Origin: CAYZPB01 sp964568525
GTDB lineage: Bacteria > Bacillota > Bacilli > Tepidibacillales > Tepidibacillaceae
Direction of reading: 5' to 3'
DNA length: 21,242 bases
Assembly (NCBI GenBank): GCA_964568525.1
Contig: CAZMPM010000020.1
Span: 1-21,242, forward strand
Shown in pieces: positions 6,874-14,788 of this stretch. The translations under genes were made by a program, and so were the position numbers. Below the pieces are notes generated by a model. It saw only the letters and a list, made by a program, of their open reading frames with translations, was not told the origin of the DNA and made no database searches. Within the stretch, counting starts at the first letter, position 1, and each line of letters starts with the position of its first letter.

Positions 6874-8979
6874 CTACTTTTTATCTTGGTCTTCTGTCTG
6901 GTTATCCTTCAAAGCTGCTTTTCTAGAAAGGTTGAGGCGTCCCTGATTATCAATTTCCGTTAGTTTTACCATGATTGAGTCGCCGATATTAACAATATCT
7001 TCAACATTTTCAACACGCTTGTTATCAAGTTGCGAAATGTGGACTAATCCTTCTTTTCCAGAGAATATTTCAACAAAAGCACCAAACTTCTCAATTCTCT
7101 TAACTGTTCCGAGGTAGGTTTCGCCAACAATTGGCTCCCTTACAAGTCCCTCGATAATAAGTTTAGCTTTTTCATTCTGAGCCAAGTCTTGTGATGCGAT
7201 ATATACACGACCATCTTGTTCAATATCGATTTTAACACCTGTTTCATCGATAATTTGATTGATAATACGTCCGCTTGGTCCAATAACGTCACGAATTTTA
7301 TCTGGGTCAATCCTGATTGTAATTATTTTTGGAGCGTATTCGGATAGTTCGCGATTAGGCGCAGTAATCGTTTCTGCCATTTTATTTAATATAAATAATC
7401 TGCCCTGTTTCGCCTGTTCTAACGCCGTTTCTAAAATCGAACGATTAATATCATCAATTTTAATGTCCATTTGTAATGCAGTTATTCCATCAGCGGTACC
7501 AGCTACTTTAAAGTCCATATCACCAAGATGATCCTCTAAACCTTGGATATCAGTTAGCACAGCTGTTTTGTCAGCCTCTTTAACTAGTCCCATAGCAATA
7601 CCGGCTACAGGGGCTTTAATTGGTACCCCCGCCTGCATTAAAGCAAGTGTACTAGCACAGATACTAGCTTGTGAAGATGAGCCGTTAGATTCCAACACTT
7701 CTGAAACAACACGAATAGTGTAAGGGAAATCATCTTCAGATGGAATTATTGGATCAAGTGCTTTCTCACCTAGTGCACCATGCCCAATTTCTCTTCTTCC
7801 TGGCGCACGTGCAGGGCGTGCTTCGCCTACACTGTATGGTGGGAAATTGTAATGATGCATAAATCTTTTTGTCTCTTCAAGGTCTAACCCATCAAGTTTC
7901 TGCATATCAGCTAAAACGCCTAAGGTGCAGATACTAAGAGCTTGTGTCTGTCCTCGCGTAAATAATCCTGACCCGTGTGGCCTTGGCAAAATACCAACCG
8001 CAGTTGAAATTGGACGGATTTCGTCAAGTTTTCTACCGTCAGGACGTACTTTTTCCTCAAGAATTAGTCTTCTCACTTCATCGCGCAGAATCTCTTCCAG
8101 GGACTCTTTTACTTGTCCGATTTTCTCAGCATATTGTTCTGCAAAATAATTAATTGTATCAACATTTATCGCTTCGACTGCAGTTGCACGTTCCTGTTTA
8201 TCCTTAATTTGAATTGCATCGACCAATCTAGCTTTAGCATATTCAGTAACAGAATTTTTAATATCAGCATCGATTGAATAAAGTGTAACTTCACGTTTAG
8301 CTTTACCGATTTCAGCAACTATTTTTTCTTGGAAGGCAACAAGCCTTTTTATTTCTTCATGTCCAAACAAAATCGCTTCAAGCATTAGTTCTTCAGAAAC
8401 CATGTTAGCGCCAGCTTCAACCATGTTAATTCCATTTTTTGTGCCAGCAACAGTTAAACTAATTTGACTTTTCTCAGCCTCTTCAACATTTGGATTAATT
8501 ATAAGTTTGTTATCAACATAGCCAACCTCTACGCCTGCAATAGGCTCCGAAAAAGGAATATCAGAGATTGATAATGCTAGCGATGTCCCAAGCAGGGCAG
8601 CAATTTCCGTAGAAGCATCTTGATCAACGGATAGAACCGTTGCGCTTACCTGCACCTCATTACGAAAACCTTCCGGGAATAAAGGTCTAATCGGGCGATC
8701 AACTAACCTAGATGCCAAAGTAGCTTTCTCGCTTGGTCGCCCCTCTCTTTTAATAAAACCACCCGGGATTTTGCCTACCGCATAAAGGCGCTCCTCATAA
8801 TTTACAGTGAGCGGGAAAAAATCTATGTCCTTAGCTTCGTTTGAAGCTGTAACAGCAACTAGTATAACAGAATCAGCATAACGCACTAATACTGATGACG
8901 TCGCTTGCTTAGCCAACTCACCTGTTTCAAAAATCAGTTTTTTACCATTAAGAATATATTCAAATATCCGCTTTTCCAT
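6874..8979 (-). CDS. pnp: Polyribonucleotide nucleotidyltransferase (PNPase)
   Basis: Phosphorolytic 3'-5' exoribonuclease, a homotrimer of RNA decay. The 701 residues are family length. The first RNase PH-like core runs about 10-145, the all-helical linker about 150-300, and the catalytic second RNase PH core about 315-540. FTRGQTQ lies at 340-346, and the catalytic aspartates D487/D489 sit in GDMDFKVAG. A KH domain follows at about 553-612 with the GPSG loop at 567-570, then an S1 domain at about 618-690 (GKEGLVHISQL). The tail is short and acidic/basic. The ATG at 8979 has GGGAGA about 10 bases upstream. The gene follows rpsO across a terminator-like hairpin, the same rpsO-pnp order as in many bacteria, so its expression probably depends on readthrough. 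It ends at its own terminator (6839-6868). Confidence 0.97.
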   Translation of the reverse strand: MEKRIFEYILNGKKLIFETGELAKQATSSVLVRYADSVILVAVTASNEAKDIDFFPLTVNYEERLYAVGKIPGGFIKREGRPSEKATLASRLVDRPIRPLFPEGFRNEVQVSATVLSVDQDASTEIAALLGTSLALSISDIPFSEPIAGVEVGYVDNKLIINPNVEEAEKSQISLTVAGTKNGINMVEAGANMVSEELMLEAILFGHEEIKRLVAFQEKIVAEIGKAKREVTLYSIDADIKNSVTEYAKARLVDAIQIKDKQERATAVEAINVDTINYFAEQYAEKIGQVKESLEEILRDEVRRLILEEKVRPDGRKLDEIRPISTAVGILPRPHGSGLFTRGQTQALSICTLGVLADMQKLDGLDLEETKRFMHHYNFPPYSVGEARPARAPGRREIGHGALGEKALDPIIPSEDDFPYTIRVVSEVLESNGSSSQASICASTLALMQAGVPIKAPVAGIAMGLVKEADKTAVLTDIQGLEDHLGDMDFKVAGTADGITALQMDIKIDDINRSILETALEQAKQGRLFILNKMAETITAPNRELSEYAPKIITIRIDPDKIRDVIGPSGRIINQIIDETGVKIDIEQDGRVYIASQDLAQNEKAKLIIEGLVREPIVGETYLGTVKRIEKFGAFVEIFSGKEGLVHISQLDNKRVENVEDIVNIGDSIMVKLTEIDNQGRLNLSRKAALKDNQTEDQDKK

Positions 8980-9029
8980 TGATTAAACTATCTCCCTTCA
9001 TTAAAACAAGTTCATTCTTTTAGATATTT

Positions 9030-9055
9030 AAAAAAGCGGGGTAAACCCGCTTTTT
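9030..9055 (-). terminator. Strong intrinsic terminator hairpin between rpsO and pnp
   Basis: Perfect 10-base stem, AAAAAGCGGG (9046-9055 read on the minus strand) pairing with CCCGCTTTTT (9031-9040), loop of 5, followed by an extra U. It begins 10 bases after the rpsO stop. Because the stem starts with A and ends with T on both strands it would also work in plus-strand transcripts. I see no good promoter between it and pnp, so termination is probably partial, or the stem acts as a processing site. Confidence 0.85.
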
Positions 9056-9065
9056 AGTTACAGCG

Positions 9066-9335
9066 TTATCTACGTAAACCAAGTTTACCAATTATCTCGC
9101 GATAACGAGCTATATCATTATCTCTTAAATAATTTAATAAGTGACGACGACTACCAACCATTTTAAGCAATCCGCGACGTGAGTGGTGGTCTTTTTTGTG
9201 AACGCGCAGGTGTTCGTTTAGGTAATCAATCCTGTCAGTAAGTATTGCAATTTGAATCTCTGGTGAACCAGTATCGCTTTCATGAATACGATACTCCTTA
9301 ATAATTTCTTGCTTCTTTTCTTGTGATAATGCCAT
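9066..9335 (-). CDS. rpsO: 30S ribosomal protein S15
   Basis: The 89-residue protein binds the h20-h21-h22 three-way junction of 16S rRNA early in assembly of the 30S platform. The sequence is nearly Bacillus-like throughout, with HESDTGSPEIQIA, LNEHLRVHKKDHHSRRGLL and the C-terminal KLGLRR. The open frame extends upstream to 9437, but those 34 extra codons fall in the leader and resemble nothing in S15. The ATG at 9335 has AGGAGG at 9344-9349 with an 8-base spacer and gives the standard length. The gene has its own promoter (9442-9470), a structured leader and a terminator after it. It is therefore likely autoregulated by S15 as in Geobacillus and E. coli, although the mechanism here is inferred. 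Confidence 0.98.
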   Translation of the reverse strand: MALSQEKKQEIIKEYRIHESDTGSPEIQIAILTDRIDYLNEHLRVHKKDHHSRRGLLKMVGSRRHLLNYLRDNDIARYREIIGKLGLRR

Positions 9336-9341
9336 TGTAAT

Positions 9342-9407
9342 ATCCTCCTTAATATTTTTGTCCCTAACCAAGATAAACGTTGGAGAATCGTTAATCCTAG
9401 TGCAGGG
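9342..9407 (-). promoter_or_regulatory. Candidate S15-responsive rpsO leader: three-way junction versus ribosome-binding-site pairing
   Basis: In the minus-strand RNA three helices can be drawn by eye. P1 pairs 9403-9407 with 9362-9366 (one G-U). P2 pairs 9394-9398 with 9384-9388, loop UAACG. P3 pairs 9380-9383 with 9368-9371. P2 and P3 abut, giving a compact three-way junction. P2 contains a G-C pair next to a G-U pair (9397-9385, 9396-9386), the kind of step S15 reads in 16S rRNA h22. Alternatively AUUCUCC (9382-9388) can pair over 7 positions with GGAGGAU (9342-9348), the rpsO ribosome binding site, which would dissolve P2 and P3. The folds are hand-drawn; no energies were computed. Confidence 0.5.
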
Positions 9408-9441
9408 TATGCTTAGTAGTTTATGTCTAAACAACATTCGA

Positions 9442-9470
9442 ATTATAACACACTACTTCTGATAAAGTAA
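9442..9470 (-). promoter_or_regulatory. Extended -10 promoter for rpsO
   Basis: TGTTATAAT on the minus strand gives a perfect TATAAT (9442-9447) with the extended TGn element. The -35 position 17 bases upstream reads TTACTT (9465-9470), a weak match, overlapping the last codons of ribF. The predicted start near 9435 gives a leader of about 100 bases that contains the candidate three-way junction. Confidence 0.65.
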
Positions 9471-10400
9471 AGAAACATATGCTTCCATTTTCCTAATGTC
9501 TTCCTCGATGGCTATTTTAAGCGTCTCAAGCTCTTCAAAACGTTTCTCTTTACGTAAAAAGTTGAGCACATCTACTTCAAGCTCTTTGCCGTAAATATCC
9601 TGATTAAAATCGAGTAAGTGTATTTCATAGGTGATGTCAGCAGGGTTTTCATAAAAAGTTGGTCTACTTCCCACGTTCATCACACCATAATATGATTTAC
9701 AATCAATATATGCTCTAACCACATAAACGCCGTTTAATAGCCCAATGTATTCTTCCTTTAGTGCTAAATTAATCGTCGGATAACCAATCGTTCTTCCACG
9801 TTGCTCCCCTTTAACAACTACACCTTCAATATTAAAAGGTCTGCCGAGTAGTTTGTTAGCCTCCTCAACCTTGCCGTCTAAAAGAAGACTACGTATCCGT
9901 GAGCTACTAACCTTTATTTGATCAATCATAAATGCATCAACAATTTCTACTTTAAACAAATTGTTTTCTTTGGCATATTTTTTTAAATTTTCCGCCGCAC
10001 CCTTTCCTCGTTTTCCATAGCGGAAGTCAAACCCAACAACCACACCACCGAAATTCATTTTAGCAAGAATTTGTGTTGTAAATTCCTGATCAGATAATAA
10101 CGCAAATTCCTCAGTAAAGTTCATAATATAGCAGATTTCAACACCAATTCTTTCTAACTGTTTGAGCTTGTTTGCCGTTGGTGTAATTTTCTCTGGAGAG
10201 TTTGTAGTATCAATAATATCAAGTGGATGCGGATCAAAAATCATCACCGCAAGCTTTGTTCCTGACTGATTGGCTAAGGTTTTAGCGGCATTAATCACCT
10301 TTTGGTGACCTAAATGAACGCCGTCAAATGAGCCAATCGCGACGGTACTTTTTGTAAACTCTTTTCCTGTAATCGGGTAATTAATTTTAATTGTGTCCAT
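9453..10400 (-). CDS. ribF: Bifunctional riboflavin kinase/FAD synthetase
   Basis: Converts riboflavin to FMN and FMN to FAD. From the ATG at 10400 the protein has 315 residues, normal for RibF/RibC. The N-terminal nucleotidyltransferase domain (about 1-180) shows GSFDGVHLGHQ at 23-33, the VGFDFRYGKRGKG segment (122-134) and SSSRIR (165-170). The C-terminal flavokinase domain (about 185-312) shows GYPTINL (206-212), NGVY, and the later IHLLDFNQDIYG segment that holds the catalytic glutamate region. A longer start at 10412 has no ribosome binding site, while GGTGGAG lies just before the ATG at 10400. The start overlaps the end of truB by 14 bases. No FMN riboswitch is present, as expected for a gene embedded in this operon. 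Confidence 0.95.
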   Translation of the reverse strand: MDTIKINYPITGKEFTKSTVAIGSFDGVHLGHQKVINAAKTLANQSGTKLAVMIFDPHPLDIIDTTNSPEKITPTANKLKQLERIGVEICYIMNFTEEFALLSDQEFTTQILAKMNFGGVVVGFDFRYGKRGKGAAENLKKYAKENNLFKVEIVDAFMIDQIKVSSSRIRSLLLDGKVEEANKLLGRPFNIEGVVVKGEQRGRTIGYPTINLALKEEYIGLLNGVYVVRAYIDCKSYYGVMNVGSRPTFYENPADITYEIHLLDFNQDIYGKELEVDVLNFLRKEKRFEELETLKIAIEEDIRKMEAYVSLLYQK

Positions 10401-11322
10401 TGGCTCCACCATATTTAAATACTTTTATTGGCATAAATTTATTTTCTGCAGTTAAGTGATATAGCGCTACTAACTGATTATTTTCGTTTAAAATTTTAAC
10501 CGGTTGATGATTCTCCATTGCATCAGTAATCTCATCAAGAAATAACTGTTTCCCATTATAAACCGAATTCACGACGACCTCATCGCTTACTGCAATAGCA
10601 GAAAACTCACTCAGCGCCTCATTTAACGGAATGAGTATATCATTTAGTTCACCTTCACAAAAAATCTGTTCCAATTCAGCCAGGCTATACGCCTGATCTA
10701 TATTAAATTTACCGCTTGCGCTACGCTCCAACTTTGACATATGAGCAGGTAAACCTAAACGTTTACCAATATCAACAGAAAGTGTTCTAATATAAGTGCC
10801 TTTGGAACAGCTTACAGTAAAATCAATGATTACGCGTCCAGCTTGCGCAGAATAGTCATTTAAATGAATATCATATATCTCTACAACTCGTGGTGAACGC
10901 GCGTGGTGTTCGCCCTTTCTTGCAAGTTTGTAGAGCGGCTGTCCGTCAACTTTTATTGCCGAATACATTGGTGGAATTTGATCGTAACTCCCGATAAAAC
11001 TATTAAGAACTTCTTTTATCTGGCGGATGTCAGGCTGTTTAAAACTAATCTGCTCAATCACTTCTCCGGTAGCATCTTCTGTAGTGGTCGAAATACCTAA
11101 ACAACACTCTGCGCGGTATACTTTCATCTGGTCAATTAAATAATCAGAAATCCTAGTTGCATCTCCAAATGCGATTAAAAGTAGACCAGTTGCATCTGGG
11201 TCGAGCGTTCCAGTATGACCCACCTTTTTTGCTCCAGTAATACGCCTAACCCGATAAACTACATCATGTGATGTCATTCCGCTTTCCTTATATATCGGTA
11301 TAATCCCGTGTAAATTACTCAA
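10387..11322 (-). CDS. truB: tRNA pseudouridine(55) synthase TruB
   Basis: Makes pseudouridine 55 in the T loop of tRNAs and also acts as a tRNA chaperone. The 311-residue protein begins with the typical GIIPIYKESGMTSHDVV, and the catalytic D41 lies in GHTGTLDPDATG (36-46). KGTYIRTL and the LGLPAHMSKLERSASGKF segment follow, then a C-terminal PUA-like part. The start is a TTG (11320-11322). No ATG or GTG upstream is plausible and the next ATG is inside the GMTSH motif, so this non-standard start is well supported by homology. AAAGGG about 10 bases upstream is a modest ribosome binding site inside the end of nrnA. The gene overlaps nrnA by 8 bases and ribF by 14, suggesting translational coupling. 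Confidence 0.95.
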   Translation of the reverse strand: MSNLHGIIPIYKESGMTSHDVVYRVRRITGAKKVGHTGTLDPDATGLLLIAFGDATRISDYLIDQMKVYRAECCLGISTTTEDATGEVIEQISFKQPDIRQIKEVLNSFIGSYDQIPPMYSAIKVDGQPLYKLARKGEHHARSPRVVEIYDIHLNDYSAQAGRVIIDFTVSCSKGTYIRTLSVDIGKRLGLPAHMSKLERSASGKFNIDQAYSLAELEQIFCEGELNDILIPLNEALSEFSAIAVSDEVVVNSVYNGKQLFLDEITDAMENHQPVKILNENNQLVALYHLTAENKFMPIKVFKYGGANGHN

Positions 11323-12307
11323 CTAGCTCAATCCCTTTATTTTTCTTATAATCGACTACTTTTGCAACGATTCTATCCTTTAAAACAGCTAAATCGCCTT
11401 CATAAGAAAACCCAGACGCGTTAAAATGCCCTCCACCGCCAAATTCAGCAGCGACTTGACTAACATCTACCATTTTATTTGATCTAAGGCTTACACGGTA
11501 TTTTCCAGGGTTATCTTCCTTAATTAGAAAACTAATATCAACGTTATCAATATTGCGTAATAAACTAACGATGCCATCTGCCTCATCATCTAATTTTTTT
11601 AAGCTTTTGTAGTCAAGCAAGCTACCAATAATCGTCTCATTTTCGTAAAATTCAATATTGTTGAGAACAACCTTGAGTCCTTTTAGATATCTAAGTGAAA
11701 TCTTCTCGAGAGAGCGGTCAGCAAGCTCGCCAGGTTTTATGCCGTGCGTAGCCAGTTCAGCAGCCAGTTGCAATGTATCAGGAGCTGTATTAGCATAGCG
11801 GAAGCCACCAGTATCAGTTAATAAGCCAGTATAGATGTACTCGGCAAACTCCTTCGTAAATTCGAAATCTAGTGCTTTTGCCAACCGGTAAATCACTTCA
11901 GTTGTTGAAGCAGCTGTTGTTATTACAAGATTAATGTCACCGTATTGGCTACCTGACAGATGGTGATCGATATTCACAATTGTACTTTTAGCTGCTATTA
12001 ACTGTTCGGCCTCACCAAGACGATTTATATCGGCAGTATCAACCGTGATTACATTAGTGAATTTATCAGTAATTTCTGAAGCAAGTTTTAGCAAATCGTA
12101 TTTTTTTAAAAAAGTGAATCTTTTTGGATAAGGATCCTGATTTACGATAACAAATTTTTTATTTAGCGATTTTAGAATATATCCGATAGCCAAAGATGAA
12201 GATACAGCATCTCCATCAGGGTTAACGTGAGAAACTATCAAAAAATTGTCCTGCTCTAATAAAAACTTTTCAAAAGCAGCTATGTCAAGCGGGTTCAATC
12301 TTGTCAT
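11315..12307 (-). CDS. nrnA: DHH/DHHA1 phosphoesterase, NrnA-like nanoRNase/pAp phosphatase
   Basis: The 330-residue DHH protein has HVNPDGDA (H27, D31, D33), the D90 site in VDTAD, the signature DHH (114-116), a TGLLTDTGG segment (about 158-166), and a C-terminal DHHA1 domain with GGGGHFNASGF. In Bacillota such proteins degrade 2-5-base RNAs and dephosphorylate pAp; cyclic-di-AMP/pApA breakdown is known for relatives. There is no membrane or GGDEF-like domain, so it is not GdpP. The ATG at 12307 starts one base after the rbfA stop, with AAGGAG 9-10 bases upstream inside rbfA. The frame is open to 12331, but that start has no advantage. The position between rbfA and truB is common in clostridia-like operons and absent in B. 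subtilis. Confidence 0.9.
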   Translation of the reverse strand: MTRLNPLDIAAFEKFLLEQDNFLIVSHVNPDGDAVSSSLAIGYILKSLNKKFVIVNQDPYPKRFTFLKKYDLLKLASEITDKFTNVITVDTADINRLGEAEQLIAAKSTIVNIDHHLSGSQYGDINLVITTAASTTEVIYRLAKALDFEFTKEFAEYIYTGLLTDTGGFRYANTAPDTLQLAAELATHGIKPGELADRSLEKISLRYLKGLKVVLNNIEFYENETIIGSLLDYKSLKKLDDEADGIVSLLRNIDNVDISFLIKEDNPGKYRVSLRSNKMVDVSQVAAEFGGGGHFNASGFSYEGDLAVLKDRIVAKVVDYKKNKGIELVE

Positions 12308-12308
12308 C

Positions 12309-12656
12309 TTACTCTTTCTCCTTGATTTCATTTAATAACTCTTCAATTCGATAAGCATAATCGATTGAAGTATCTTGCTTAAAGATCAACTCAGGAATGC
12401 TTCGAAAACGGATGCGTTTGCCAAGTTCAGTTCTAATATGCCCTTTTGCACGATTTAATGTCTCTAAACTATTTTTTATTTCCTCATCCGTTCCATAAAT
12501 ACTCACATAAATCGTAGCAATTGATAAGTCATTCGTTAATTCAGTACCTGTAACAGTTAAAAAGGCGACTCTAGGGTCTTTTAGATCGTTTTGAATAATT
12601 TTGCTTATCTCACGTTTAATCTGTTCAGCTAAACGCATTACACGTGAATTTGCCAT
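12309..12656 (-). CDS. rbfA: 30S ribosome-binding factor A
   Basis: KH-like protein that binds the 30S subunit during late 16S maturation and cold adaptation. With the ATG at 12656 it has 115 residues, close to B. subtilis RbfA (117). Typical features are the start MANSRVMRLAEQIKREIS, the NDLKDPRVAFLTVTG segment and the end DTSIDYAYRIEELL. A TTG at 12662 is in frame, but GAGGTGA at 12663-12669 is positioned for the ATG, with a 6-base spacer. This ribosome binding site overlaps the infB stop codon, so rbfA translation is probably coupled to infB. No ylxP lies between infB and rbfA, unlike B. subtilis. Confidence 0.96.
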   Translation of the reverse strand: MANSRVMRLAEQIKREISKIIQNDLKDPRVAFLTVTGTELTNDLSIATIYVSIYGTDEEIKNSLETLNRAKGHIRTELGKRIRFRSIPELIFKQDTSIDYAYRIEELLNEIKEKE

Positions 12657-12667
12657 TGACAATCACC

Positions 12668-14788
12668 TCAATTTTTAACCTCTTCCATGATATATGCCTC
12701 AATAACATCGTTTTCTTTAATATCGTTATAGCGGGCAATCGTAATACCACACTCATACCCCTTCGCAACCTCGCGCACATCGTCTTTAAAGCGCTTAATA
12801 GACTCAATAACGCTATCATAAACGACTTTATTATCACGGATTACACGCGCTTTGGTATTACGAGTTATTTTACCGTCTATAACAAAACAACCAGCAATTG
12901 TGCCTATATTAGATGCTTTAAATACCTGTCTAACTTCAGCGCGACCGATAATCACCTCTTCGTAACTTGGATCTAAGAGCCCCAACATTGCTGCATTAAT
13001 TTCTTCAATCACCTTATAAATGATCTGGTGTAAACGAATATCAACCTTCTCACGTTCAGCAGCTTCACGAGCTTGTGGCTCAGGGCGAACGTTAAAGCCG
13101 ATAATAATCGCATTTGAGGCTGAGGCGAGTGAAACGTCGGTCTCAGTAATCGCCCCAACACCTTTGTGGATAATTTTAATTTTTACACCTGCAACATCAA
13201 TTTTTAATAGAGAGTCTTGCAGCGCTTCAACAGAACCTTGAACATCACCTTTAATGATTACATTAAGGTCACGAATTTCGCCCTCTTGAATCTGTTTAAA
13301 TAGGTCATCTAGTGTAACTCTAGCAGTTGATCTGAGTTCAAGCTCTCTCGCCTTCGCTGAACGTTTTTCACTAATCGCACGCGCTTTTCTTTCTTCAGAA
13401 AAAGCAATAAATAGGTCGCCCGCCTGCGGCATATCGCTCAACCCAGTAATCTCAACTGGAGTTGATGGACCAGCGCTTTTTATCCTTTTACCGCGGTCAT
13501 TCACCATTGCGCGGATTCGGCCAAAAGTAACGCCTACAACTAATGGGTCACCAATATTAAGCGTTCCATTCTGAACCAAGATAGTTGCTACTACCCCTCT
13601 GCCTTTATCCAGTTGTGATTCAATAACAGTCCCAGTTGCAAGGCGATTTGGGTTAGTCTTCAATTCTTCAACCTCCGCAACAAGTAATAACATATCCAGC
13701 AAATCATCTAATCCTTCGCGTTTTAACGCTGAAATCGGCACAAAAATTGTATTTCCGCCCCAATCTTCAGCTAACAGGCCCTGATCAGCAAGTTCTTGTT
13801 TAATACGATCAATATTGGCAGTTGGTTTGTCTATTTTGTTTACTGCAACAATAATAGGTACGTCTGCAGCTTTAGCATGGTTTATCGCCTCTATTGTCTG
13901 CGGCATAACACCATCATCGGCTGCAACAACAAGAATTGTTATATCAGTTACTTGCGCACCTCTAGCACGCATCGTTGTGAACGCTTCATGCCCAGGCGTA
14001 TCGAGAAATGTAATCTTTTTACCTTTTACGTCAACTTGATAAGCTCCAATATGCTGTGTAATACCGCCTGCCTCGCCAGCAGTAATCTTCGACTTACGAA
14101 TTGCATCCAACAATGTTGTTTTACCATGGTCAACGTGTCCCATAATCGTAACAACTGGAGCGCGCTCGACTAAATCGGCAGGGTCATCTTCGGTAACTAT
14201 TAGTTCAAATTGCGTTTCATCAACGGTAATTTTTTCCTCTACTTCCGCATCATATTCATCAGCAATTAAAATTATAGTATCCAGGTCAAGTTCCTGGTTA
14301 ATTGTGGCCATCACTCCAAGGCCTATGAGTTTTTTAATGATCTCGGAAGCCTCAACTTTTAATGCTATTGCAAGTTCTCCAACAGTAAGCGCACCAGAAT
14401 ACAGTATTTTTATCGGTTCTTCACTACTTGCTCTCTTTTTTGTTTTTTTAGATGGAGTTTCTTTAACAGTTTTAACGATCTCCACCTCTTGTTTTGGTTT
14501 CTTTGCAACTTTTTCTTTTTTTACTACAACATCATCATCTTCAACCGCTAACTTTTCTTTCGCTTTTTTCCCTGCCTCTTCTTTCGGCTCTTCTTGTGTA
14601 GGTTGTTTCTTAACAAGTGTACCCTCTTTTAAAGCAGTAAAATACTCTTCAATCTTATTTATGGTCTCATCTTCTAGAACGCTCATATGATTAGTAACAG
14701 AGATATTTAACTTTTTCAGAACATTAAGTATCTCTTTACTCTGCACTCCTTGTTGCTTTGCATATTCGTGGACTCTAATATTACTCAT
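12668..14788 (-). CDS. infB: Translation initiation factor IF-2
   Basis: GTPase that delivers fMet-tRNA to the 30S subunit and promotes subunit joining. The 706 residues start with an IF2N domain (1-52), then a charged Lys/Glu linker (about 58-125) and a second IF2N domain (about 128-178). The G domain follows: G1 GHVDHGKT at 217-224, G2 GGITQHIGAY at 241-250, G3 DTPGH at 263-267, G4 NKID at 317-320, and G5 SALKREGL. Domains II to IV complete the factor, ending in the fMet-tRNA-binding barrel. The ATG at 14788 overlaps the ylxQ stop in a TGATG arrangement. Its ribosome binding site GGAGGTGATC (14791-14800) is complementary to ten bases of the usual 16S 3' end, one of the strongest in the window. 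The charged linker is short compared with enteric IF-2, as usual for Bacilli. Confidence 0.98.
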   Translation of the reverse strand: MSNIRVHEYAKQQGVQSKEILNVLKKLNISVTNHMSVLEDETINKIEEYFTALKEGTLVKKQPTQEEPKEEAGKKAKEKLAVEDDDVVVKKEKVAKKPKQEVEIVKTVKETPSKKTKKRASSEEPIKILYSGALTVGELAIALKVEASEIIKKLIGLGVMATINQELDLDTIILIADEYDAEVEEKITVDETQFELIVTEDDPADLVERAPVVTIMGHVDHGKTTLLDAIRKSKITAGEAGGITQHIGAYQVDVKGKKITFLDTPGHEAFTTMRARGAQVTDITILVVAADDGVMPQTIEAINHAKAADVPIIVAVNKIDKPTANIDRIKQELADQGLLAEDWGGNTIFVPISALKREGLDDLLDMLLLVAEVEELKTNPNRLATGTVIESQLDKGRGVVATILVQNGTLNIGDPLVVGVTFGRIRAMVNDRGKRIKSAGPSTPVEITGLSDMPQAGDLFIAFSEERKARAISEKRSAKARELELRSTARVTLDDLFKQIQEGEIRDLNVIIKGDVQGSVEALQDSLLKIDVAGVKIKIIHKGVGAITETDVSLASASNAIIIGFNVRPEPQAREAAEREKVDIRLHQIIYKVIEEINAAMLGLLDPSYEEVIIGRAEVRQVFKASNIGTIAGCFVIDGKITRNTKARVIRDNKVVYDSVIESIKRFKDDVREVAKGYECGITIARYNDIKENDVIEAYIMEEVKN

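Noticed and set aside
9336..9437. N-terminal extension of rpsO by 34 codons to 9437
   Set aside because: The extra residues do not resemble S15, the standard 89-residue start at 9335 has a strong ribosome binding site, and the stretch is the structured leader.
13796..14690. Plus-strand open frames of 74-128 codons opposite infB
   Set aside because: They lie antisense to a fully conserved gene, have low-complexity Ser/Phe- or Cys-rich translations and no ribosome binding site; they are reading-frame shadows.
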